Assembly (NCBI GenBank): GCA_020638655.1
Contig: JACKIC010000002.1
Coordinates: forward strand, 558,001-622,000
DNA from: Planctomycetota bacterium
GTDB taxonomy: Bacteria > Planctomycetota > UBA1135 > UBA2386
Reading direction: 5' to 3'
DNA length: 64,000 bases
In this document: piece by piece, positions 7,537 to 16,220 of the stretch
How positions within the stretch are numbered: the stretch's first letter is position 1
Layout: every line of letters starts with the position of its first letter
Translations under genes and position numbers: made by a program
The notes under the pieces: model-generated
The model's database searches: none
What the model was told of the DNA's origin: nothing
What the model saw: only the letters and a program-made list of their open reading frames with translations

Positions 7537-9312
7537 TCAGTCGTCGCCGCCTTCATCGGCCAGGGCGTCGGCCAGTCCGGAGCTGCGTTGTGGCCAATGG
7601 CGCAGACCGGCCGCGAGCAGCGCCGGGTCGGCGCAGACGATCGCGCGGCGGCGCGCGCGCGTGACCCCGGTGTAGACCAGCGAGGCCTGCCACAGCGGGC
7701 CAGCGACCGATGGCATCGCGAGCAGGACCTCGTCGAACTCGCTGCCCTGCGCCTTGTGCACGGTCATCGCCCAGGCGGTCTCGTGCGGCGGCAGGCGCAG
7801 CAGGGAGACCTCGCGGTGGCCGTCCGCGGTCGGGAAGACGACGCAGCGGCGACCCTCGACCTCGGCGACGACGCCGAGGTCGCCGTTCCAGATCTGGCTC
7901 TGATGGTCGTTGGCCGTGACCAGGATCGGGCGGCCGAGGTAGTAGGGCTCTTCGACGCGGTGGCCGTGCTCGCGCAGCAGCAGCTCGATGCGCCGGTTCC
8001 ACGCCTCGGCGCCCGTCGGGCCCAGGCGCGTCGCCGTGAGCACGCGGCAGCGCGACAGGTGGTCGAGGGCGGCCCCTGCGCCGTCGGCCGCGGCGGCCGC
8101 CAGCAGGTCGGGCGCGATCGCCGCGAGCGCCGCGTCGGCCTGCGGCTGCAGCTGCAGGTCGGGGTGCTGCGCGGCGAACGCGGCCATCGCCGCGTCGGCG
8201 TCGCGGTGGGCCAGCGCCTGCGCGAACGTCGCGATGCCGGGCTGGGCGGCGAAGCGGTGGTTGGTGCGCAGCGCGATCACGGCGTCCGCGATCGGCGGCG
8301 CGCCCGAGTGCACGGGCAGGTCCATGCCGGTGGCCGCCGCGACGTAGGCCGCGAGCCCGGCGCCGACCCCGCGTTCGGGCTCGGCGACGCGGCACAGGTC
8401 GCCGAGCACCTGGCCCGCGGCGACGGCCGCGAGCTGATCGCGGTCGCCGACCAGCAGCAGCCGCGCGTCGGGGCGCAGCGCGTCGAACAGCTGGGCCAGC
8501 AGGGCCGGGTCGACCATCGACACCTCGTCGACGACGACGACGTCGTAGGGCAGCGACTGGTCCTTGCCGAACCGGAACGCGTCGTCGAGCGGCAGGTAGC
8601 CGAGCAGGCGGTGCAGGGTGCGCGTATGGATGTCGCCCATCGCGGCCTGCAGCTGCGGCTGGTCGGCGGCGCGCGCGCGCAGCGCTTCGCCGAGGCGCGA
8701 GGCGGCCTTGCCGGTCGGCGCCGCGAGGGCGACCGACAGCTCGGGTTGCAGCTGCAGCAGCACCGCGAGCAGGCGCGCCACCGTCGTGGTCTTGCCGGTG
8801 CCCGGGCCGCCCGTGAGCACCGCGAAGCGGCGCGCCGCGCCGGCGGCGATGGCCGCGAGCTGCCAGTCGTTCCTGTCGTCCTGCGGCAGCCAGTGCAGCG
8901 CCTCGAGCGCGTCCCGCAGCGCGGTCGCGGGCACCAGCGGCGCGCTTTCGAGCCGCGCGCGCAGCTGGGTGATGATGCGCAGTTCGTCGCGGTGGTGCCG
9001 CAGCAGGTAGAGCCGGCCGCGGCTGTCGAGCACCAGCGGGCGGGGCGCGAGCGGCGCTGGCCCGCTGCTGCACACGCCGGACGCGAGCAGCTGCTCGGTC
9101 CAGTGCGGGGCGTCGGGGAAGGGCGCCGTGGCGGGATCCAGCGCGCGGCCCTGCCATGCGTCGAGTTCGACGCACACGTGGCCCGCCTCGTGCTCGCGGT
9201 ACAGCAGCCGCACCGTGTCGCGCACCAGCGCATCGGCCGTCTCGGCGTGCGCGGCGAGCAGCCCGCCGATGCGGTCGCCGAGCGTCTTCGGCGCGGGTTG
9301 TGGCGCGTTCAC
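7537..9312 (-). CDS. recD: Exodeoxyribonuclease V subunit alpha (RecD)
   Basis: RecD is the 5'-to-3' helicase motor of RecBCD, which processes double-strand DNA ends for recombination and degrades foreign linear DNA. The 591-residue protein has Walker A G-G-P-G-T-G-K-T-T-T, Walker B-like V-V-V-D-E-V-S-M-V-D, and the C-terminal helicase motif T-V-H-K-A-Q-G-S-E-F. The start is GTG at 9312, overlapping the recB stop in GTGA. It is the last of three genes in the order recC-recB-recD. Confidence 0.95.
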   Translation of the reverse strand: MNAPQPAPKTLGDRIGGLLAAHAETADALVRDTVRLLYREHEAGHVCVELDAWQGRALDPATAPFPDAPHWTEQLLASGVCSSGPAPLAPRPLVLDSRGRLYLLRHHRDELRIITQLRARLESAPLVPATALRDALEALHWLPQDDRNDWQLAAIAAGAARRFAVLTGGPGTGKTTTVARLLAVLLQLQPELSVALAAPTGKAASRLGEALRARAADQPQLQAAMGDIHTRTLHRLLGYLPLDDAFRFGKDQSLPYDVVVVDEVSMVDPALLAQLFDALRPDARLLLVGDRDQLAAVAAGQVLGDLCRVAEPERGVGAGLAAYVAAATGMDLPVHSGAPPIADAVIALRTNHRFAAQPGIATFAQALAHRDADAAMAAFAAQHPDLQLQPQADAALAAIAPDLLAAAAADGAGAALDHLSRCRVLTATRLGPTGAEAWNRRIELLLREHGHRVEEPYYLGRPILVTANDHQSQIWNGDLGVVAEVEGRRCVVFPTADGHREVSLLRLPPHETAWAMTVHKAQGSEFDEVLLAMPSVAGPLWQASLVYTGVTRARRRAIVCADPALLAAGLRHWPQRSSGLADALADEGGDD

Positions 9313-12300
9313 TTGCGCCCTCCCGCCCAGCGGTCCATCTCCTCGATCAGGCGCAGCGGCACCCGGTCGTGGAGCATGCCGGAGGTGGCGCCCGGCGCGA
9401 CGCCGCGCAGGAACGCGTAGCAGACGCCGCCCATGTGCCGTTCGTAGTCGTAGTCGGGTAGCCGCGCGTGCAGCTGGCGGTGCAGGGCGAGCACGTAGAG
9501 GTGGTACTGCAGCACGTAGTCGCTGTCGACCATCGCCGCGGCGAGCTGCTCTTCGCCGTAGTCGCTGCGGCGGTTGCCGAGGTGGTTGGACTTCCAGTCG
9601 AGCACCCAGTGCCGGCCGTCGTGCGTGGTCAGCAGGTCGACGAAGCCGGTCAGGTAGCCGCGCAGGTGGCGCTGCTGCAGGTTGCGCAGGCGCACGGCGT
9701 AGCGGCGCGCGAGGGGACTGCCGTGCGCCGCGAACGCGGCGGCCAGCGCGCGCAGGTCGCTGCCGGGGGTCGGCACCGTGAACTTCCACTCGACCGCGCG
9801 CGGCCCGCGCCACAGCTCGCGCAGCGTCGGTCCGTCGTCGTGCACCCGCGCCGCGGCGAGGTCGCGCAGGTTCGCGAGCACGTCGGCGACGGGATCGATC
9901 GGCCCCTGGTGCGCAGTGGGCTCGAGCAGGCCGTACTCGACCAGCGTGTCGCGCACGAGCTGCGTCGTCGCCGACTCGGGCAGGGCCTCGAGGTCGGCGC
10001 GCTCGAGCAGGGCGTGCAGGCACAGGCCGGCGCGCGCGCCGCGGGCGAACGCGAAGATGCCCTCGGGCATCGACTCGGTTTCGGTGGCCTCTTCGCGCGT
10101 CGGCGGGTCGGCGACGTCGGGTGTCGGATCGATCGCGTGGGAGCCGGCGATCAAGGAAGAGAAGCTGTGCAGCGCGCGCGCCTGCACCGGGCGCGGGGGC
10201 GGGAGCGGTGGCTGCAGTGTCGGGGGTGTGGCCGGGGCGACTGGCAGCGGCTGCGGTTCCTCGCCAACCTCCACTACGGACATGCCAGCGGGCGCGGCCA
10301 GCTTCGCGAGATGGTCACGCAGGTCCGGCAGCGCCTTCTTGGCCGCCTGCGTCCAGCTGCCGAACGCCGTCGGGTTCGCCTCCAGGTCCAGGTCCGCGGG
10401 GCGCGGTAGGAGCAGCCAGGCCAGCGCGCTGCTGAAGGTGCCGCCGAAGTTGCTGCCGAGGTGGCCGACGTGCACGTAACAGCGGCGCCGCGCGCGCGTG
10501 AGGGCGACATAACAAAGCCGTAGGTCTTCGGCGATCCTGTTGACTTCGGCAGCGTCCTTGTCTTCACCCGCGAGGCCGAACGACAGGCGTCGGCCGTCCG
10601 GTCCCGGAACGATGTCTTCGCCGCGTGACCTTCTGCTGTCCCAGAGGAACGGGCAGAACACGACCTCGTACTCGAGCCCCTTGCTGCCGTGCACGGTGAG
10701 GATCTGCGCGGCGTCCTCGTCGCTCTCCAGGCGCAGCTCACGCAGCTGGTAGTCGATCTCTTCTTTGTGCCGCCGCTCGTGCTGCAGCCACTCGAGCAGG
10801 CCTTCGGGCGACAGGCGGCGGCCGTGTTCCGCTTGGTGCAGCAGCTCGAACAGCTGCAGGAAATTGGTCAGCGAACGTTCGCCGCCGCGGCGCGTCAGCA
10901 GGCGTGCGACTGCGCCGAGCTCGTCGAGCAGTTGTTCGGCCATGACCACGAAGCCGCTGCGGATCCACAGGCGGCGCCAGGACATCAGGCGCTGCAACTC
11001 CCGGTCGAAGGCCATGTCGTCGGCGTGGCTGGCCGACAGCCACGCGGCGTCCTTGCCCCACAGCCGCGTGCTCATCGCCGCGCGGGCGCGGTGCAGGTCA
11101 CCGGGCTGCAGGATCGCGCGCAGCACACGTTCGAGCTCGGTCAGCTCCTCGGTGTCGAAGATGTCGCCGGCCTTGCCGATCGCCGAGGCGATACCGGCGG
11201 CGCGCAGTTCGTCCTGGATACGCACCGCCTGGCGGTTGGTGCGGGTCAGCACGGCGATGTCCCGAGGCCGCAGGCGGCGACCGTCGAGACGCACGTGTTC
11301 GGCGAGCAGGCGCGAGATCTCGGCGGCCACGTCGCGCGCGATGCGATCCTCGGCGTCGGGCTTGGCGAGCAGGGTCGTGCCCGTGGGGGGCAACAGTCGC
11401 CAGCAGAACGCGCCGAGGTCGTCGCCCAGCAGCCGCAACGTGCCGGGGGCCGCGTTGGCCCGCGCCGCTGGCATTTCGATACCCGCCTGCACGAACGCGC
11501 GCGGCTGACCGAACAGGTGCGACACCGCGTGCACCAGTTCGGGCGCGCTGCGGTAGTTGGTGCCCAGCGTGCGCCGGTCCGAGGCATCGTCGCTGGCGGC
11601 CAGATAGGTCTGCAGGTCGGCGCCGCGGAAGCCGTAGATCGCCTGCTTGGGGTCGCCGATCAAGAACAGCGGCCGTTGATCGAAACACTGCGCGAAGATC
11701 TCGTACTGCAGCGAGTCGGTGTCCTGGAACTCGTCGATCAGCGCCACCGTGTAGCGTTCGCGCAGCGCGGCGAGCAGCACCGGGCGCCGCGCTGGATCGC
11801 GCAGCGCGTCGTGGGTGCGCTGCAGGAGGTCGTCGAACGACAGCACGTGCTCGCGCTGCTTCTCCTGCAGCAGGCGCCGGTCCATCTCGCGCAGCAGCTC
11901 GGCGCGCAGGTGTTCAGTGGCGGCGTTGGCGGCGGCCGCCAGCTCGTCGAGGGTCGTGAAGAAAGGGTGCGGGATCGGCTTGCAGCGCCTGAAAAGCCTG
12001 TCCTTCAGCTCGCGCGGCGACAGGCATATCAGCTGCGGTAGGGCGCGTTGCGGGTCCTCCTGCAGCAGGCGACGCAGTCGCTCGACGTGGTGCTCGGGCG
12101 GCCCGACGAAGAGCGACTCGCCCTTCTTCCACTCGAGGTTGACCAGGCAGACCGCGCAGTCGTCGTCGAACAGCCCTGCCGCGGCGTTGGCAAGTCCCGG
12201 CATGGCCGCGAGGAAGGGGGCCGCATCGGCCGGATCGGGCTCGAACGACACGTCCGGATAACGTCGCCACAGCCGGTACAGCTTGACGAGGGTGTCTGGG

Positions 12301-12830
12301 GTCAGCTTGGTGTGGTGCAGCACGGCGCTGAGCGCGCCGGCGGCGGCCTCGTAGCGGCAGCGCAGCACGTCGGCGGCGACTCGGTGCAGGAGCGGCAGCG
12401 GGTCGGTCAGGAAGTCGAGCTGGAACGGCTGTCGGCTCTCGAATGCCGACTCGTCGAGCAGGCGCTTGCAGAAGCCGTGGATCGTGGCGATCGGCGCACG
12501 GTCGAAGTCGTCGAGCGCAGCGCGCAGCCGCGCCTCGGCGCCGTCCCGCCGCGCCAGGGCGGTGAAGAACTCGTCGTCGCTGCCGCCCTCGACGACACGC
12601 AGCACCCGCTCCAGCCCGGCCCGCAGGCGGGTCTTGAGCTCTTCGGTGGCGGCGATCGTGAACGTCACCACCAGCGCCTGCTCGAGCTTGTCGATCTTGC
12701 CCTCGAGCAGCAGGCGCAGCAGCAAGCCGACCAGAGTGTAGGTCTTGCCGGTGCCAGCGCTGGCCTCGAGCAGCGTGGTGCCGCCGTCGAGCGGGGCGGT
12801 GCGCAGGTCGAACGCACGGAGCGCGGTCAC
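9309..12830 (-). CDS. recB: Exodeoxyribonuclease V subunit beta (RecB)
   Basis: RecB carries the 3'-to-5' helicase and the nuclease of RecBCD. The 1173-residue length matches the Escherichia coli protein. Helicase motifs are L-E-A-S-A-G-T-G-K-T-Y (Walker A), D-E-F-Q-D-T-D (motif II), and V-H-G-S-K-G-L-E-Y (motif V region). The C-terminal nuclease domain shows W-V-L-D-W-K-S-N, the PD-(D/E)XK core that normally reads DYKSN. The enzyme therefore appears active in both parts. The start is GTG at 12830, overlapping the recC stop by 4 bases; an open frame reaching 13259 upstream is not needed. Confidence 0.96.
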   Translation of the reverse strand: MTALRAFDLRTAPLDGGTTLLEASAGTGKTYTLVGLLLRLLLEGKIDKLEQALVVTFTIAATEELKTRLRAGLERVLRVVEGGSDDEFFTALARRDGAEARLRAALDDFDRAPIATIHGFCKRLLDESAFESRQPFQLDFLTDPLPLLHRVAADVLRCRYEAAAGALSAVLHHTKLTPDTLVKLYRLWRRYPDVSFEPDPADAAPFLAAMPGLANAAAGLFDDDCAVCLVNLEWKKGESLFVGPPEHHVERLRRLLQEDPQRALPQLICLSPRELKDRLFRRCKPIPHPFFTTLDELAAAANAATEHLRAELLREMDRRLLQEKQREHVLSFDDLLQRTHDALRDPARRPVLLAALRERYTVALIDEFQDTDSLQYEIFAQCFDQRPLFLIGDPKQAIYGFRGADLQTYLAASDDASDRRTLGTNYRSAPELVHAVSHLFGQPRAFVQAGIEMPAARANAAPGTLRLLGDDLGAFCWRLLPPTGTTLLAKPDAEDRIARDVAAEISRLLAEHVRLDGRRLRPRDIAVLTRTNRQAVRIQDELRAAGIASAIGKAGDIFDTEELTELERVLRAILQPGDLHRARAAMSTRLWGKDAAWLSASHADDMAFDRELQRLMSWRRLWIRSGFVVMAEQLLDELGAVARLLTRRGGERSLTNFLQLFELLHQAEHGRRLSPEGLLEWLQHERRHKEEIDYQLRELRLESDEDAAQILTVHGSKGLEYEVVFCPFLWDSRRSRGEDIVPGPDGRRLSFGLAGEDKDAAEVNRIAEDLRLCYVALTRARRRCYVHVGHLGSNFGGTFSSALAWLLLPRPADLDLEANPTAFGSWTQAAKKALPDLRDHLAKLAAPAGMSVVEVGEEPQPLPVAPATPPTLQPPLPPPRPVQARALHSFSSLIAGSHAIDPTPDVADPPTREEATETESMPEGIFAFARGARAGLCLHALLERADLEALPESATTQLVRDTLVEYGLLEPTAHQGPIDPVADVLANLRDLAAARVHDDGPTLRELWRGPRAVEWKFTVPTPGSDLRALAAAFAAHGSPLARRYAVRLRNLQQRHLRGYLTGFVDLLTTHDGRHWVLDWKSNHLGNRRSDYGEEQLAAAMVDSDYVLQYHLYVLALHRQLHARLPDYDYERHMGGVCYAFLRGVAPGATSGMLHDRVPLRLIEEMDRWAGGRK

Positions 12831-15800
12831 GCTGGATCCTCCTTGGCGAGCGGCAGGAACGGGCCCCAGATCGCCTCGGCCCATCGGGCGAATCCGTCGA
12901 GTTGCAACGCGTCGTGGCCGCGCATCGCCAGGGCCACCGCCTCGTCTTCGCTGTCGCTCGTCGGGAAGTCGCTGGTGTCGGGCAGCCACTTCTTCCTGGC
13001 GGCACGCAGGGCCGTCGCCGCGTCGTCGTTGTCGTGGAGCCGTTCGGCGTATTCGTACGAGCTCTTCTCGAAGAACGGCAGGGGCGCGTGCGCACCCTGT
13101 CGGTAACCCGCGAGCAGCACCTCGAGATGGGCCAGCGCTCGCGGTGGGTCCAGTTCGGGCAGGTGCAGGGTGTAGTCCTTGGCGAGTATGAGGCTGCGCG
13201 CGGGCAGCTCCGTCCGACCCTGACCACGCGCCGCCGCCAGCAGCAGGTGGCGCAGCCAACCGCGCAGGCGGTCCTTGGGCTTGAGCTTGGCGATGCGCGC
13301 GGCGACGGCGAAGTCGGCGGCCAGGCCGTCGAGGTCGCCGTGCAGCGTGACCGCGCCGACCTGGACGCGCACGGTGCGCCGGCGACCCATGTCGAGGCCG
13401 TCGACGCGCAGCAGGAAGGCCTCGGTCTCGGCGTCGACGTCGGCGAACGCGAACACGCCGTGGCCTCCGACCGGCAACAGCCCCGTGGCCCGGGCCGCGG
13501 CCAGCGGATCGCGCGGCGGTGGGTCACCGCGCTGTGCGGCGCGCACGGCGCTGTCCTGCAGCCGCCAGCGATCGAGGTGGTCGACGGCGAACGGTTCCGT
13601 GTCGAGGTCGTCGTCGTCGTCGCGGCGCACGCGCAGCCGCAGCACGTGCTGCAGGTAGAACCGGCACGGGTGCTTCCAGAACTCCAGCAGGCGATCGAAG
13701 GGAAGCTCGTGCTGCAACAGTTCGGCCGGCGGCGTGACGGGAGCCGCCGCGAACGGGGGCTCGTCGACCAATTCGTGGTGAGCAGGCGCGCCAGCGGCGC
13801 GCGCATACGTGAACAGCCGCGGGTCGTCGCCGGTGCGGTAGCGGTGGCTCCACGACTGCAGCGGGTGGCGCACCAGCACGTGATCGCGCGGCGGCTGCGC
13901 GTCCGGGCTGTCGCAGGTGCGGTCGACGTGGTCCAGCAGCTCCGCCAGCACCACGGAAGGCGCGCACGGGCTGTCGTCCTTCTGCGAGCGACCGACGAAG
14001 CAGATGTGCAACCGCTCGCGCGCGGCGAGCAGGGCCTCGAGGAACAGCTGGCGATCGTCGAGGCGCACGCTGCGGTCGCCGGGGCGGCGTTGGCGCGCCA
14101 TCAGGTCGAACGGTTGCGGCTGGTCGCGGCGCGGGAAACCCTGGTCGGACATGCCGCACAAGAACAGGTGGCGCACGGGCACGGTGCGCATCGGCTGCAT
14201 CGCCGCGACGGTGACGCGGCCGGTCAGGAAGCCGCGACCCGCGGCCGACTGGCGCAGGTTCTGGCGCAGCCAGTCGCGCAGGACGATCGGCGACCACGGC
14301 TCGTCGACGCGCGCCTGCTCGGCCAGGCTGCGCAGATCGGCGGTGGCGCGCTGCAGCCGCTGCGACGCCTGTTCGTCCTCGGCCGAGTCCGGGGCGTAGA
14401 GCGCCGCGAGCAACGCGTCCAGCAGATCGGCCCACGCGTTGGGCGGGTGGTTGCGCTGCAGCCTGGGCAGGTGGTCGAACAGCGTGTCCACGAAGTTGAG
14501 GAAGCGCTGCAGCAGATCGTCGCGGCCGCTGGTCGCGTCGGCTGCCGGCAGGCGGCCGAGCACCAGGGTGTCGAGCGGGCCGGTGGCGGCGCCGATCAGC
14601 AAGCGCTCGAGGCCCTGGCGCCACGAGTTCTCCTCGAACGCCGGCATCTTGAACTGCCGCGCGCGCGCCTCGCCGTCCTGGCCCCAGCGGATGCTGGCGC
14701 GTTCGCACCAGTGCCGCAGTGTCGGCAGTTCGTTGGCGAACAGACGGAAACGCCGCAGCAGCGCCGGCAGCTCGCACAGGTGCAGCACGTCGAACACCAT
14801 CAGCCGGTCCATCGCCAGCTCGAGCACCGCGAGCAGCGAGGCGCACAGCGGTAACTCGCTGGCGGGGTCGCGGTCCGCGACCTGGAACGGCAGGTGCTCC
14901 TGCACCGGGCCGAACACCGCCTCGGCGTAGGGGGCGTAGACGGTGATGTCGGGCACGAGCACCAGCACCTCGTGTGGCTCCAGCGACGGATCCTCGGCGA
15001 AGGCGGCGAGGATCTGGTCGCGCACCACCTCGAGCTCGCGCTGCGGCGAGTGGCAGTCGTGCACGCGCAGCGACGCGTCGTCCGTGCGCAACGCCCAGCG
15101 CGCGCCCGCGTCGCCGCGGTCGAACACGGCGGCGATGTCACGTTGCACGCAGGCGAGCAGGCTCGGCGCCGGCTCCTCGGGGTCCGGCGGTGGCGCCAGG
15201 TCGTTCCTGGTGAAGGGCACCGACGCGTGCTCTTCGAGTTCGAGCAGCTGGTCGGCGAACTCGCGCGCCAGCGTGCCGAACCGGCCGAGCAGCGCATTGG
15301 CGCCCTCGTGTTGCCTGGGGCGGACGTCGCCGAAGTAGTGCGGCGTCGGTTGCGGCACGAACAGGTGCACCGGCACGTGTGCGGCGATGCGCTGCAGCAT
15401 CTCGAGGAACGCGGGCGGCAGCGACACGGCGCCGAACACGGCGACGCGCGGCGGCAGGCAGGCGCGGGCCCGTTCGGGATCGGCGAGCAGGTCGCGCAGC
15501 GCGTCGAGGCGGTGCGCCGCGGCCTGGCCGTCACCGACCGGTGCGCTTTCCTCGGCGAGCTCGGGGAACAGCAGCGGCGTGTGCTCGTCGCGGCGCGCGC
15601 GGCGACGCTTGCCCTTGTCGGGTTCGGGCGCCGTCAGCCCCGCGTCGCGCAGCAGCGCGCGCCAGAGCGCGGCCTGCCACGGCCCGTGTGGGCCCTGGTC
15701 GGCCAGGTCGGCGCCGCGCCCGGCTGCGGCCAACAGGTCGCCGCGGTACAGCTGGTAGTCGTCGAACGCCGCGGCGAGGTGGGCGGCGAGCTGGAAGCGC

Positions 15801-16168
15801 TTGCGGCCGTCGGGATCGCCTTCGCAGTAGCCGGCCGCCGGGCCGAGCTGGCCCGCGAGCGCGGGATCCCCGAGCAGGCGGAACAGGCGCAGGTGCAGCA
15901 CGTCGCGCGCGAACGGATCGGCGGCCAGCCGCCGCGCCGCGCCCGACAGGCCGCCGAGGAACGCGCCGGGGAACGGGAAGCGCAGCCCGGCGGCGATGCC
16001 GTGCGCCTCGGCGAGCTGCAGTTCGAGCCAGCGCGCGAGGCCCTGCGTCGGCACGACGATCGTTTCGGTGTCGAGCGGCGCCAGCGGCGCGGTGCGCAGC
16101 GCGTGGGCCAGGGACGCTGCGAGGTCCTCGAGCCGGTAGCTGGTGTGCAGGACGATCCCCGGGGTCAC
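12827..16168 (-). CDS. recC: Exodeoxyribonuclease V subunit gamma (RecC)
   Basis: RecC is the Chi-recognising subunit that holds RecB and RecD together. The 1113-residue length fits. Recognisable pieces are V-V-P-T-Q-G-L-A-R-W-L near the start, C-H-S-P-Q-R-E-L-E-V in the middle, and L-V-L-V-P-D-I-T-V-Y-A-P-Y. The C-terminal third would be the inactive nuclease fold. A GTG start at 16168 is supported by a promoter whose -10 ends 6 bases before it. It is the first gene of recCBD, and the chain probably extends to the methyltransferase and YjbR genes. Which Chi sequence this enzyme would read cannot be inferred here. Confidence 0.94.
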   Translation of the reverse strand: MTPGIVLHTSYRLEDLAASLAHALRTAPLAPLDTETIVVPTQGLARWLELQLAEAHGIAAGLRFPFPGAFLGGLSGAARRLAADPFARDVLHLRLFRLLGDPALAGQLGPAAGYCEGDPDGRKRFQLAAHLAAAFDDYQLYRGDLLAAAGRGADLADQGPHGPWQAALWRALLRDAGLTAPEPDKGKRRRARRDEHTPLLFPELAEESAPVGDGQAAAHRLDALRDLLADPERARACLPPRVAVFGAVSLPPAFLEMLQRIAAHVPVHLFVPQPTPHYFGDVRPRQHEGANALLGRFGTLAREFADQLLELEEHASVPFTRNDLAPPPDPEEPAPSLLACVQRDIAAVFDRGDAGARWALRTDDASLRVHDCHSPQRELEVVRDQILAAFAEDPSLEPHEVLVLVPDITVYAPYAEAVFGPVQEHLPFQVADRDPASELPLCASLLAVLELAMDRLMVFDVLHLCELPALLRRFRLFANELPTLRHWCERASIRWGQDGEARARQFKMPAFEENSWRQGLERLLIGAATGPLDTLVLGRLPAADATSGRDDLLQRFLNFVDTLFDHLPRLQRNHPPNAWADLLDALLAALYAPDSAEDEQASQRLQRATADLRSLAEQARVDEPWSPIVLRDWLRQNLRQSAAGRGFLTGRVTVAAMQPMRTVPVRHLFLCGMSDQGFPRRDQPQPFDLMARQRRPGDRSVRLDDRQLFLEALLAARERLHICFVGRSQKDDSPCAPSVVLAELLDHVDRTCDSPDAQPPRDHVLVRHPLQSWSHRYRTGDDPRLFTYARAAGAPAHHELVDEPPFAAAPVTPPAELLQHELPFDRLLEFWKHPCRFYLQHVLRLRVRRDDDDDLDTEPFAVDHLDRWRLQDSAVRAAQRGDPPPRDPLAAARATGLLPVGGHGVFAFADVDAETEAFLLRVDGLDMGRRRTVRVQVGAVTLHGDLDGLAADFAVAARIAKLKPKDRLRGWLRHLLLAAARGQGRTELPARSLILAKDYTLHLPELDPPRALAHLEVLLAGYRQGAHAPLPFFEKSSYEYAERLHDNDDAATALRAARKKWLPDTSDFPTSDSEDEAVALAMRGHDALQLDGFARWAEAIWGPFLPLAKEDPA

Positions 16169-16174
16169 CGCGAC

Positions 16175-16203
16175 AGGCTAGCGGCGCCCGCGCAGGGAGT
16201 CAC
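16175..16203 (-). promoter_or_regulatory. Promoter of recCBD
   Basis: On the minus strand a -35 GTGACT (16198-16203) and a -10 TAGCCT (16175-16180) are 17 bp apart. Only 6 bases separate the -10 from the GTG start of recC, which fits a leaderless message. Confidence 0.5.
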
Positions 16204-16220
16204 GCGCGAGGCAACGGCGC